A DNA stretch of 64,000 nucleotides from Marivita sp041725935. Its GTDB lineage: Bacteria; Pseudomonadota; Alphaproteobacteria; Rhodobacterales; Rhodobacteraceae. The position numbers were made by a program, and so were the translations under genes. Below are positions 1-8,702 of the stretch, one piece after another. Each line of letters starts with the position of its first letter. Position 1 is the first letter of the stretch. The stretch lies in NCBI GenBank assembly GCA_041725935.1, contig JBGRQD010000005.1:186001-250000 (forward strand). Reading direction: 5' to 3'. The notes below the pieces were generated by a model. That model ran no database searches, had not been told where the DNA came from, and saw nothing but the letters and a program-made list of their open reading frames with translations.

Positions 1-1362
1 ATGGGCGCGGCTGGCCTGACCTGTTCGGCAGTGGAAATGGGCGACAAGGGCAAGCTGGGCATCCGGCTCGATCTGGAGAAGGTGCCGCAGCGCGAGGCGA
101 ACATGACCGCCTACGAGATGATGCTGTCGGAGTCGCAGGAGCGCATGCTCATGGTGCTGGACCCCGCCAAGGAGGCCGAGGCCCGTGCCGTGTTCGAGAA
201 ATGGGACCTGGATTTTGCCATCGTCGGCGAAACAATCGCCGAGGATCGTTTCCTGATCATGCACAATGGCGAGACGAAAGCCGACCTGCCGCTGTCGCGC
301 CTGTCCTCGTCCGCCCCGGAATATGACCGCCCCTGGACCCCGTCCGAAGCGCCCGCGCCGCTGGAGGATGTGCCTTCGGTCGATCCTATCGACGCGCTCA
401 AGGCGCTGATCGGCAGCCCGAACTACTGCGCCCGCAACTGGGTCTTCGAACAATACGACAGCATGGTGATGGCCGATACAGTCGAAGGCCCGGGATGGGG
501 CGCGGGCGTGATCCGCGTGCACGGAACCGGCAAGATGCTGGCCTTCACCTCGGACGTGACCCCGCGCTACGTCAAGGCGAACCCGGTCGAGGGCGGCAAG
601 CAGGCGGTGGCCGAGGCCTTCCGCAACCTCTGCGCCGTGGGGGCCAAACCATTGGCGACCACCGACAACCTGAATTTCGGCAACCCCGAAAAGCCCGAGA
701 TCATGGGCCAGTTCGTTGGTGCACTGCAAGGGATTGGTCGCGCCTGCGAAGCGCTGGACATGCCCATCGTGTCGGGCAACGTGTCGCTCTATAACGAAAC
801 CGACGGTCAAGGCATTCTGCCCACCCCCACCATCGGCGCGGTCGGGCTGATTGCTGCGGATGAAGAACCAATCCTTGGCCGTGCCCGCGACGGGCATGTG
901 GCGCTGCTGATCGGTGACACCCAAGGCCATCTGGGCCAGTCTGCGCTGCTGTACGAGGTGTTCAACCGCGAAGATGGCGATGCGCCCTCGGTGGATCTGA
1001 TCGCGGAACGCCGCAACGGGGATTTCATCCGTGCCAACCGTCAGCTGATCAAGGCCTGTACCGATCTCAGCGATGGTGGCTTGATGCTGGCCGCGTTCGA
1101 GATGGCCAGCGCTTCGGGCGTAGGCGTGATCCTTGACGAGACAGATCAGGCCAGGCTGTTTGGCGAGGATCAGGGCCGCTACCTGGTCGCGTGCAATTTC
1201 GATCAGGCCGAAGCGCTGATGATCGCCGCAGGACAGGCCGGTGTGCCCATCACATCCGTTGGCCGCTTTACCGGCGATACGGTGAAGGTCGGCAGCGCGA
1301 ATGCGTCCCTGTCCGAATTGGCGGAGATTCATCAGTCCGCCTTTGCGGGACATTTCGGCTAG
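1..1362 (+). CDS. purL: Phosphoribosylformylglycinamidine synthase subunit PurL, 3' part
   Basis: This is the C-terminal 453 residues of the ATP-dependent amidotransferase synthetase that converts FGAR to FGAM in purine synthesis. The ATG at base 1 is internal: the first residues (GAAGLT) match a motif found mid-protein in PurL, and the stand-alone bacterial subunit is about 720 residues. Visible PurL features are the NFGNPEKPE stretch, SGNVSLYNE and the late DLSDGG motif of the second AIR-synthase-like half. The gene meets a minus-strand gene tail to tail, 39 bases away. The identity is firm. Only the start lies outside the window. Confidence 0.96.
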   Translation: MGAAGLTCSAVEMGDKGKLGIRLDLEKVPQREANMTAYEMMLSESQERMLMVLDPAKEAEARAVFEKWDLDFAIVGETIAEDRFLIMHNGETKADLPLSRLSSSAPEYDRPWTPSEAPAPLEDVPSVDPIDALKALIGSPNYCARNWVFEQYDSMVMADTVEGPGWGAGVIRVHGTGKMLAFTSDVTPRYVKANPVEGGKQAVAEAFRNLCAVGAKPLATTDNLNFGNPEKPEIMGQFVGALQGIGRACEALDMPIVSGNVSLYNETDGQGILPTPTIGAVGLIAADEEPILGRARDGHVALLIGDTQGHLGQSALLYEVFNREDGDAPSVDLIAERRNGDFIRANRQLIKACTDLSDGGLMLAAFEMASASGVGVILDETDQARLFGEDQGRYLVACNFDQAEALMIAAGQAGVPITSVGRFTGDTVKVGSANASLSELAEIHQSAFAGHFG

Positions 1363-1378
1363 GTACAGAGCCCTCGGG

Positions 1379-1400
1379 CACTCCGGGTCACATCGGAGTG
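1379..1400. terminator. Weak hairpin between convergent genes
   Basis: A 7-bp perfect stem (CACTCCG with CGGAGTG) with an 8-base loop fills the short gap between purL and the convergent VWA gene. There is no T-tract on either side, so it is at best a weak or Rho-assisted terminator. Confidence 0.35.
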
Positions 1401-1401
1401 T

Positions 1402-2652
1402 CTAGATCATCGCCATCAGACGGGTCTTTTCGCCGGGATCGTCGGGGCGTGAAATCGCGGCGGCCAGCTCTTCGAGCGACTGGATCGAATGCCCGGCGCG
1501 AAAGCTGTCCACATGGGGCAGCATCGCGCGGATGCCCGTGGCCTTGGGCGCAAACCCGTCCCAGCGCAGCAGCGGGTTGAGCCAGATCAGGCGGCGCGAC
1601 GACAGGTGCAGCCGCTCCATCTCTTTTTCCAGCGCACCGGCCACATCGCGGTCCAGCCCATCGGTGATCAAAAGCACCACCGCGCCCTGCCCCATGACCC
1701 GGCGCGACCAGTCGCGGTTGAACGCATGCAGGCATTGACCGATCCGCGTGCCGCCTTCCCAATCCTGCGCCTCGGCCCCGGCGGATTTGAGGGCGGCATC
1801 CACATCGCGGGTTGCCAGATGGCGGGTGATATTCGTCAGGCGCGTGCCAAAGGTGAACGCATGCACCTTGGCCCAGCCCGCGCCTTTCTCATTGGCGACG
1901 GCATGCAGGAAATGCAGCACCATGCGGGAATACTGGCTCATCGAGCCGGAAATATCGCAGAGCACGACGAGGTTCGGCCAGCGCGGGCGCGGTGTCTTGC
2001 GGGCGATGCTGCGGATCTCGCCGCCATGGCGCATGGATTTCATAAGTGTTCGCCGGAAATCCGCCTGCTTGCCCAGAACCGACGCCTTGCCGCGCCGCGA
2101 CGGGATCGGTTTCACCGGCAGGGTCAGACGGGCCAGCATACGCTTGGCCTCGGCCACCTCGGCGGTGGACATCTGTTCGAAATCCAGCGTGCGCAGCTTT
2201 TCCTCAGCCGACATGGTGAGGGTCGACTTGATCTCGATCTCGGTGCCTTCTTCGGATTGTTCGGCCTCGGGCACGTCCGGCAGATTGTCGTCCAGCAGCG
2301 CCTGAGCCGCGCGTTTTTCACCGGAGGCGGCGGATTTTTCTTCCTGCACGCCGCGAATGGCGGGCAGCATGAAAGACATCATGTGTTCAAGGTATCGCGG
2401 GTCGCGCCAATAAAGGCGGAAGACCTGCGCAAAGATCACCCGGTGTTCGGGTCGGTTTACGAAACAGGCGTGCAGCGTCCAGAAGAAATCCATCCGTTCG
2501 GTGAACCCCGCCGCTTCGACCGCGCGGATGGCGTCGATCACCCGACCCGGACCGATGGGCAGCCCGGCGCGGCGCAGGGCACGGGCGAAATGGACGATGT
2601 TCTGCGCCAGACGGGGATCGTCGGGCAATTCGAGAGGGATGTATTCGGCCAT
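1402..2652 (-). CDS. CoxE-like VWA-domain protein
   Basis: A 416-residue cytoplasmic protein of the CoxE/VWA family. The N-terminal half is helical, with an acidic linker at about residues 125-141. The C-terminal half is a von Willebrand A domain with an intact MIDAS: DISGS at 233-237, Thr in GGTRIG near 302 and Asp in TDGLD near 331. No signal peptide or membrane segment is seen. It sits downstream of a MoxR ATPase on the same strand (61-bp gap). In known MoxR-VWA pairs the two proteins act together as a chaperone or metal-insertion machine for a partner enzyme. The partner is not evident here, so the substrate is unknown. Confidence 0.85.
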   Translation of the reverse strand: MAEYIPLELPDDPRLAQNIVHFARALRRAGLPIGPGRVIDAIRAVEAAGFTERMDFFWTLHACFVNRPEHRVIFAQVFRLYWRDPRYLEHMMSFMLPAIRGVQEEKSAASGEKRAAQALLDDNLPDVPEAEQSEEGTEIEIKSTLTMSAEEKLRTLDFEQMSTAEVAEAKRMLARLTLPVKPIPSRRGKASVLGKQADFRRTLMKSMRHGGEIRSIARKTPRPRWPNLVVLCDISGSMSQYSRMVLHFLHAVANEKGAGWAKVHAFTFGTRLTNITRHLATRDVDAALKSAGAEAQDWEGGTRIGQCLHAFNRDWSRRVMGQGAVVLLITDGLDRDVAGALEKEMERLHLSSRRLIWLNPLLRWDGFAPKATGIRAMLPHVDSFRAGHSIQSLEELAAAISRPDDPGEKTRLMAMI

Positions 2653-2713
2653 TACATGTCCGACTGGAGGCTCTGCCTCCAGACCTCCGAGGTATTTGGA
2701 AACCAGAGAAGCA

Positions 2714-3622
2714 TCAGGCGGATTCGAGGCTCGCCTTCGCCTCGTCCAGCAGGCGCTTGGCCTCTGAACCCTGTAGTTTTTGAATGTCGTCCTGGTATTT
2801 CAGGATCGCGCCCAGCGTGTCGGAAATCAGCTCGGGCGAGAGGTCGATCACATCGAGCGCCAGTAAGCACTTGGCCCAGTCGATGGTCTCGGCAACACCG
2901 GGTTTCTTGAAGATGTCCTCGGTGCGCAGGCGCTGCACAAAGGCAACGATCTCGCGGCTGAGCGTGGCCGACGCCTCGGGGGCGCGGGCGTGCAGGATCT
3001 CGAGTTCGCGGTCGAAATCGGGGTAATCGACCCAATGATAGAGGCAGCGGCGCTTGAGGGCGTCATGCACTTCGCGGGTGCGGTTCGAGGTCAGGATCAC
3101 GATGGGCGGTTCGGGCGCGGTGATCGTGCCCATCTCGGGAATCGTCACCTGAAAGTCGGACAGCGCTTCGAGCAGGAACGCCTCGAACGGCTCGTCGGTG
3201 CGGTCCAGCTCGTCGATGAGCAGCACCGGCGCGCCACTGGCATCGGGGCGCATCGCCTGAAGAAGCGGGCGTTCGACAAGGAAATCCGGGCCAAAGAGTT
3301 CCCGCTGCAGCATCTCGCGGTCGGCGTTGCCCGAGGCCTCGGCCGTGCGGATGGCGATCATCTGCGCCGGGAAGTTCCATTCGTAGACGGCGCTGGAGGC
3401 ATCCAGCCCTTCGTAGCATTGCAGCCGGATCAACCGGCGGCCCAGAGAGGCCGCCAGCGCCTTGGCGATCTCGGTCTTGCCGACCCCCGCCTCACCTTCG
3501 AGAAACAGCGGACGACCCAGTTTGAGTGACAGGAACACCACCGTGGCGAGCGCCCGTCCGCAGACATAGCCGGTGTCGGCAAGCATGGATTGAACGGCGT
3601 CGATACTTTGGGGTGTCTGCAT
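2714..3622 (-). CDS. MoxR-family AAA+ ATPase
   Basis: A 302-residue AAA+ ATPase of the MoxR branch. Walker A (GEAGVGKT) lies near residues 43-50, Walker B (LLIDELDR) near 134-141, and sensor 1 is in ILTSNRTRE. I chose the ATG at 3622 because AGGAG lies six bases upstream. A GTG 18 bases further out lacks such a site. The gene precedes the VWA-domain gene on the same strand, the classic MoxR/CoxE arrangement used to mature or remodel another enzyme. The pair is probably one transcript. The client protein cannot be read from the window. Confidence 0.9.
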   Translation of the reverse strand: MQTPQSIDAVQSMLADTGYVCGRALATVVFLSLKLGRPLFLEGEAGVGKTEIAKALAASLGRRLIRLQCYEGLDASSAVYEWNFPAQMIAIRTAEASGNADREMLQRELFGPDFLVERPLLQAMRPDASGAPVLLIDELDRTDEPFEAFLLEALSDFQVTIPEMGTITAPEPPIVILTSNRTREVHDALKRRCLYHWVDYPDFDRELEILHARAPEASATLSREIVAFVQRLRTEDIFKKPGVAETIDWAKCLLALDVIDLSPELISDTLGAILKYQDDIQKLQGSEAKRLLDEAKASLESA

Positions 3623-3772
3623 GAGGTACTCCTGTGTCACGGGCCTTGCTGCCCTGTGGGTGCCCCCAAGGTCAATAGCGCCAAGGTCGCACGTGACGGC
3701 CTCGAATTGACGCGGATGGCACGACCTGACAGAGTTAGGTCATTGATTTTCCTTAGTGCAGGCCACTGTTCC

Positions 3773-4828
3773 GTGAACATCACTGCCGTTCTGTGTGTCC
3801 GCAACGAGGCGGCGTTCCTGCTGGATTGGCTGGCCTGGCACCGCAGCGCGGGCATCAACGATTTCGTCGTGGTGTCGAACGAGTGCGAGGATGGCACCGA
3901 TGCCATCCTCGACCGGTTACAGGCGCTGGGGGGGCAGACACATCTCCGCAACGCGCCACCTTATGGCAAGGGCGGCATTCAGTTCAGCGGGCTGAAACTG
4001 GCTGGCCGGACCGAGGCGGTGAAACGGGCCGACTGGCTGGTGACGCTGGATATCGACGAGTTCGTCAATGTCCATGTCGGCGACCGCACCCTGCCCGCGC
4101 TGATCGCAGCGTTGCCCGAGGCGACGGCCATCACGCTGACCTGGCGCAATTTCGGAAATGGCGGGGTGATGGGGTACGAGGACAGCCCGGTGCCGCTGCA
4201 ATTTACCCGCGCGGGGCCGCGCCCGCTGGCATGGCCGTGGCGTGCAGCGATGTTCAAGACGCTCTACCGCAACGATAAAATCTACCGGAACCTCGGCGTG
4301 CACCGCCCGCGCAACCCGAACGCCGACCGTCTGGCGGAGGCGCGCTGGTTCGATGGCGAGGGTCGCGCCCTGCCCGCCGAGATGGCCACGGGGCGCATTT
4401 TCTCGGATTACCGAGTACCGCAGCACGGGTTGGTGCAGCTCAACCACTATCCGCTGGGATCGGTGGACAGCTACGTGCTGAAGGCCGACCGGGGCCGCGC
4501 GGTACACTCTGATGACCGTCTGGGGCTGGACTATTGGGTAGAGCGGAACCTCAACACCGACGAAGACCGGTCTGCCCTGCCGTTCTGGGACCGGGCAAAG
4601 GTGATCCGCGAGGAACTCGGTGCCGATCCCGAGCTGGCGCGGCGGCACAACGATGCGGTAGCGTGGCGCAAGGCACGGCTGACAAGGCTGCTGGAACAGG
4701 ATGTCTACCGGGATCTCTACGGGCGACTTGTTATGACGCCGCCCTCGCAGCCCCTGCCCAATCAGGTGGCGCACCGATTGACGCAATATGCCCAGTCGGC
4801 ACCGCGCCTGGATGGGGAAAATTCATAG
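3773..4828 (+). CDS. Glycosyltransferase family 2 protein
   Basis: A 351-residue protein with a GT-A nucleotide-binding start (ITAVLCVRNEAAF, residues 3-15) and a DxD-like LDIDEF at about 92-97. This is the layout of the Glyco_tranf_2_4 group common in Rhodobacteraceae. I chose GTG 3773 because the family homology begins there. An in-frame ATG at 3716 would add 19 residues without family similarity. No membrane segment is seen, so a cytoplasmic enzyme for surface glycans is likely, though donor and acceptor are unknown. The gene stands alone, divergent from the MoxR gene. Confidence 0.8.
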   Translation: MNITAVLCVRNEAAFLLDWLAWHRSAGINDFVVVSNECEDGTDAILDRLQALGGQTHLRNAPPYGKGGIQFSGLKLAGRTEAVKRADWLVTLDIDEFVNVHVGDRTLPALIAALPEATAITLTWRNFGNGGVMGYEDSPVPLQFTRAGPRPLAWPWRAAMFKTLYRNDKIYRNLGVHRPRNPNADRLAEARWFDGEGRALPAEMATGRIFSDYRVPQHGLVQLNHYPLGSVDSYVLKADRGRAVHSDDRLGLDYWVERNLNTDEDRSALPFWDRAKVIREELGADPELARRHNDAVAWRKARLTRLLEQDVYRDLYGRLVMTPPSQPLPNQVAHRLTQYAQSAPRLDGENS

Positions 4829-4928
4829 ACTCCCCTGCATTTTGGCTCAATTCTGCCTAAATCCCTGAGTAATCCTTTCGCCAACAACGACCTGTCAACG
4901 GGCGGGATACAATGAGGACTTAAGATCC

Positions 4929-5882
4929 ATGCAGGACGGAACCGAGCCATACACGCTTTCCCTGAGCGACCTCAGCCCGACGCAGTGGCTCGAGGAGATG
5001 CAAGAAATCGGTGATGCCTGCGGGTTTTTCGAGCCTTTGGGCAAGCACCACAATGCCGCCTTCATCGAAAAGGGCGACACGCTGCTTGTCAGCTTTGAAT
5101 CCCTGCCCGCGATTCAGGCATTGTCCGAAGAGGCCCGTCCCACCGGGTTCGATCTTGCCCATGCGAACGGATGGTCCTGCCTGACCGTGATCAGCAATCG
5201 CGACACGTGGTTTCGCGATGGAGAGGTCTACGGCTTTTTCGACCAAATGACCGATGACGGGTTCTTTGACGATTTCGAACAGGTGATCTTTTTCGGTGCC
5301 GGCCCCTGTGGATATGCAGCCTGTGCGTTTTCCGTTGCCGCGCCGGGGGCCACCGTGATTGCGCTTGAACCGCAGGCGACGCTTGATCCGCGTGTCACCG
5401 AATGGGACGATCGGTTCACCCATATGCGGCGCATCGATTTTACCGACCGGTATGGCTATGCGCCCGACATGCTCGAGGCGGCCAAGGCGACCTATGTCCT
5501 CTATGACCCCAGCGACCGGCTCGGCGCGATGCATGCGGCGCTTTTTCAACGCTCTGGCGTCACCCGGTTTCGCGCCCGGCATCTGGGCGGCGGGATGCAG
5601 CTGCACCTGACCCAGATGAAGGTGCTTGAAGCGTTGGTGACAGCAGCGGCGTCGGGTGAACTTGATAGCGCCATATTCGCGCAGCTGTACCGAGAACGCA
5701 GATCGCATGCTCTTTATTGCAAGAAACTGTTCGCCACGGTCGAAGCGATGGACCGTCCGCGGCTGGCAGAGGCGGTCTGTGAATTCATCGTGCAGAAATT
5801 CGGCGCACCTCGCTACCGGCGCAAGCTCAAGGCGCTGCGGCAGCAAGCCGACGCCACGCCAGAGGACGCGACGACCGAGTAG
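4929..5882 (+). CDS. Conserved protein of unknown function, possible alpha/beta-hydrolase-like fold
   Basis: I do not recognise a characterised family for this 317-residue soluble protein. The middle carries a short hydrophobic strand followed by GAGPCGY (residues 123-129) and a helix, then VIALEPQ. This pattern resembles a nucleophile elbow (G-x-S/C-x-G) or a nucleotide-binding turn, with Cys where a hydrolase has Ser. The C-terminus is basic and helical. AGGAC lies upstream of the ATG. I recall similar roseobacter proteins carrying a phosphoadenosine phosphosulfate reductase label, but I see no PAPS-loop motif to support it. It lies between the glycosyltransferase and pyrC, with a 39-bp gap to pyrC. 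Confidence 0.65.
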   Translation: MQDGTEPYTLSLSDLSPTQWLEEMQEIGDACGFFEPLGKHHNAAFIEKGDTLLVSFESLPAIQALSEEARPTGFDLAHANGWSCLTVISNRDTWFRDGEVYGFFDQMTDDGFFDDFEQVIFFGAGPCGYAACAFSVAAPGATVIALEPQATLDPRVTEWDDRFTHMRRIDFTDRYGYAPDMLEAAKATYVLYDPSDRLGAMHAALFQRSGVTRFRARHLGGGMQLHLTQMKVLEALVTAAASGELDSAIFAQLYRERRSHALYCKKLFATVEAMDRPRLAEAVCEFIVQKFGAPRYRRKLKALRQQADATPEDATTE

Positions 5883-5921
5883 ACTCTGGTCTAGCCGTGA
5901 TCTGCATGCTACGCGATTTGC

Positions 5922-6962
5922 ATGACAGATACGCTCACGATCCGCACCCCTGACGATTGGCACCTGCACCTGCGCGATGGCGCAATGCTGCGCGCCGTGG
6001 CCCCGGAAACCGCCCGGCATTTCGCCCGCGCGATCATCATGCCGAACCTTGTGCCGCCCGTGGTGACGGGTGCCGATGCTGCCGCCTATCGCGGTCGCAT
6101 CAGGGCCGCGCTGCCCGAAGGGTCGAATTTCGAGCCGTTGATGACGCTCTACCTGACCGAGGACACAGATCCGAATGATCTGACGCGTGCGCATGAAAGC
6201 GGGCTGATCACCTCGGTCAAGCTGTATCCGGCAGGAGCGACCACCAACTCGGCCTCGGGTGTGAGCAATTTCGACAAGGTGCGCCCGGTGTTGGAACGGA
6301 TGGCCGAAATCGGCTGTCCTCTTTGCGTACATGGCGAAGTCGTCGATGGGGATGTCGACATCTTCGACCGTGAGGCCGTATTCATCGAGCGCGTGCTCGA
6401 TCCGATCCGCCGCGCGACGCCGGGTCTGCGCGTGGTGATGGAACACATCACCACCATGCAGGGTGTGGAATACGCGTCCGAGGGCGGGCCCGAATTGGGG
6501 GCAACGATCACCACGCATCACCTCGTGATCAACCGCAACCACATCCTCGCGGGTGGGATCAAGCCACATTATTACTGTCTGCCCGTGGCCAAGCGCGAAG
6601 AACACCGCCTTGCGCTGCGCCGTGCCGCCACAAGCGGCGATCCCACCTTCTTTCTGGGCACCGACAGCGCGCCGCACACGGATGCCAATAAACTGCTGCC
6701 CTGTGGCTGCGCGGGCTGTTTCACCGCAACAAACACGCTGTCGATCCTGGCCGAAGTCTTCGAGCAGGAAGACGCCTTGGATCGGCTGGAATCCTTCACC
6801 AGCCTGAACGGTCCGAAATTCTACGGGCTTGCACCAAATGACACCAAGATCACCCTGACGAAAGGCGATCCGGTCACCTATCCCAACCAGATCGATACCG
6901 AGGATGGACCGGTCACGGTGTTCGACCCGATGATGCCTCTGCACTGGCGTGTCACAACTTAG
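5922..6962 (+). CDS. pyrC: Dihydroorotase (class II)
   Basis: A 346-residue zinc enzyme that cyclises carbamoyl aspartate to dihydroorotate in pyrimidine synthesis. The N-terminal DWHLHLRD (residues 12-19) supplies the HxH metal ligands. VKLYPAGAT holds the lysine expected to be carbamylated, and MEHITT and TTHHL supply later histidines. Length and motifs fit the E. coli-type class II enzyme. pyrE follows 112 bases downstream on the same strand, so the two consecutive or near-consecutive pathway steps may be co-expressed. Confidence 0.97.
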   Translation: MTDTLTIRTPDDWHLHLRDGAMLRAVAPETARHFARAIIMPNLVPPVVTGADAAAYRGRIRAALPEGSNFEPLMTLYLTEDTDPNDLTRAHESGLITSVKLYPAGATTNSASGVSNFDKVRPVLERMAEIGCPLCVHGEVVDGDVDIFDREAVFIERVLDPIRRATPGLRVVMEHITTMQGVEYASEGGPELGATITTHHLVINRNHILAGGIKPHYYCLPVAKREEHRLALRRAATSGDPTFFLGTDSAPHTDANKLLPCGCAGCFTATNTLSILAEVFEQEDALDRLESFTSLNGPKFYGLAPNDTKITLTKGDPVTYPNQIDTEDGPVTVFDPMMPLHWRVTT

Positions 6963-7074
6963 GGCGACCTGAAGGCTGGGTTCTTGAGTGTTCTCGAAAT
7001 CCAGCCGATGCCCACCCTTTTCCTGATCATGAAAACCCGCTAGAGCGGCGCAAACCGTTCCGGAGTGCCGCGTC

Positions 7075-7749
7075 ATGATCCCCAGTTCCTATCCCTCTGC
7101 TGAAGAAATCGCCCGTCTGACAGCGCGGATGCTGCTCGAGATCGGTGCTGTGAACTTTCGCCCGGAAGACCCGTTCATCCTGGCCTCCGGTCTTCCCTCT
7201 GCGACCTATATCGACTGCCGCCAGCTGATTTCCTATCCGCGCATACGGTCGACCCTTATGGATTTCATGACGGTGACGGTCATGCGCAACGCAGGGTTCG
7301 AGGCGTTCGACAATATCGCAGGCGGCGAAACCGCGGGCATCCCCTTTGCGGCGCTGGTGGCTGAACGTATGGCGCTGCCGATGACCTATGTCCGCAAGAA
7401 ACCCAAGGGCTATGGCCGCAATGCGCGCATCGAAGGGGCCATGACCGAGGGCCAGCGCGTGCTGCTGGTCGAAGACCTGACCACCGATGGCGGATCAAAG
7501 CTCAGCTTCGTGGATGCGATCCGGGAAACCGGGGCCACCTGTGGCCACACGGCGGTGATCTTCTACTACGATATCTTCCCGGAAACGACCAAGACACTGG
7601 GCGATCACGGCGTGCAGCTGCATCATCTGTGCACATGGTGGGATGTTCTGGCCGAAGCCCGCGCACAAGGCGCCTTTGACGACGCGACACTGGCCGAAGT
7701 CGAAGCTTTCCTCAAAGCGCCTCGCGCATGGCAGGACGCGCGGGCGTAA
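7075..7749 (+). CDS. pyrE: Orotate phosphoribosyltransferase
   Basis: A 224-residue enzyme that joins orotate to PRPP to give OMP. The PRPP-binding loop LVEDLTTDGGSK is at residues 131-142, and the flexible catalytic loop around RKKPKGYGR is at 107-115. It follows pyrC. The 3' end overlaps the convergent VWA gene by 38 bases, so the last dozen codons are read on both strands. Confidence 0.96.
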   Translation: MIPSSYPSAEEIARLTARMLLEIGAVNFRPEDPFILASGLPSATYIDCRQLISYPRIRSTLMDFMTVTVMRNAGFEAFDNIAGGETAGIPFAALVAERMALPMTYVRKKPKGYGRNARIEGAMTEGQRVLLVEDLTTDGGSKLSFVDAIRETGATCGHTAVIFYYDIFPETTKTLGDHGVQLHHLCTWWDVLAEARAQGAFDDATLAEVEAFLKAPRAWQDARA

Positions 7750-8437
7750 CGCTGCTGTAGATCGGGCAACCCAGGGTCTGGCGCAGCGCGCCGATCAGGT
7801 CGTCCAGCGTTTCGGCATGCACATACACGCCGCCCGTCTGATCCGCGAGGCAGCGCGCGACCGGTTCGATCATGATATTATCCGACTGGTCCGGCCAGAC
7901 GAAATGCTGGCCGCGCACCCGAAAGCCGATCACATGCACGGTCATGTCCGCTCCGCGTGCCAGATCCGCGGCCAGCGCGCAGGGCGTGCCGCCGCAGGTG
8001 TCCTTGCCATCGGTCACCAGCACGATCACACCCGGTTTCTGCGTGTAATCCAGCACCGCCGCTGCCTGCGCAATGGCATCGGTCAACGGGGTCTCGCCCT
8101 CGGGCTGCAAGCCCTCTACTTCTGAAATCATCCGGTCTGCCGCATCCGCCTCCGGGGCAAAGCGCAGGCGCACGCTGTCGCAGCTTGCCCGCGCCCCCGG
8201 CCCATAGGTGATCAGGCCCATGCGCCGCAACGGCGCGACCTGCGGGATCACCGTGCGCATGGCGCGGCGGGCATCGAGAATGCGCGGCTCGTCCAGCAGG
8301 TTGAACCCCATCTCGGCCATCGACCCGGACCCGTCGAACACCACCATCGCGTCACGCGTACAGGCGGTCTGGGCCTGGGCCTGCACGGGGCCAAGCCCGA
8401 CACCCAAAGCAACCAGAGCGGTCAGAATCGTTTTCAT
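7712..8437 (-). CDS. Secreted VWA-domain protein
   Basis: A 241-residue protein with a signal peptide (MKTILTALVALG... cleaved near AQAQT) and a single VWA domain starting with DGSGS, a complete MIDAS start. VLVTDGKDTC carries the second metal region. Several cysteines (CTRD, CDS, CGGTPC, CLAD, LGC) suggest disulphides in the periplasm. The ORF extends 24 codons upstream, but ATG 8437 begins the signal peptide and is the likely start. It overlaps pyrE by 38 bases at the 3' end and diverges from dnaB. Its role is unknown; adhesion or metal-dependent binding is the general function of such domains. Confidence 0.82.
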   Translation of the reverse strand: MKTILTALVALGVGLGPVQAQAQTACTRDAMVVFDGSGSMAEMGFNLLDEPRILDARRAMRTVIPQVAPLRRMGLITYGPGARASCDSVRLRFAPEADAADRMISEVEGLQPEGETPLTDAIAQAAAVLDYTQKPGVIVLVTDGKDTCGGTPCALAADLARGADMTVHVIGFRVRGQHFVWPDQSDNIMIEPVARCLADQTGGVYVHAETLDDLIGALRQTLGCPIYSSVTPARPAMREAL

Positions 8438-8702
8438 TTTCCCAAGACCTTTCCCGAAGTTGACGTAAGGGTGCCCGCGAAAAGAGGCTCTGTAAACGAT
8501 TTGTAACACAATGCACCGGCGGCTTGCCGCGTGTTGACTTGGTCACACCGAGTCGCACGATATACCAGATGTTGACGCAGGCAGGCCATTTATCGCAAGA
8601 TGAGGCGGTTACTTGGCGTAGCAAGCTTATCCACAGGATATACATTTTGCCCTTCACCGGTCATGTCGCTACGCCGGTTACGGGAATCTTAAGGGGTGCA
8701 GC

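Noticed and set aside
5922..7076. Long minus-strand frames opposite pyrC
   Set aside because: They are shadows of a strongly conserved gene, His/Arg-rich and without a ribosome site or family similarity.
8534..8564. Sigma-70-like promoter before dnaB
   Set aside because: TTGACT is present but no convincing -10 box lies at 16-18 bases, so I did not annotate it.
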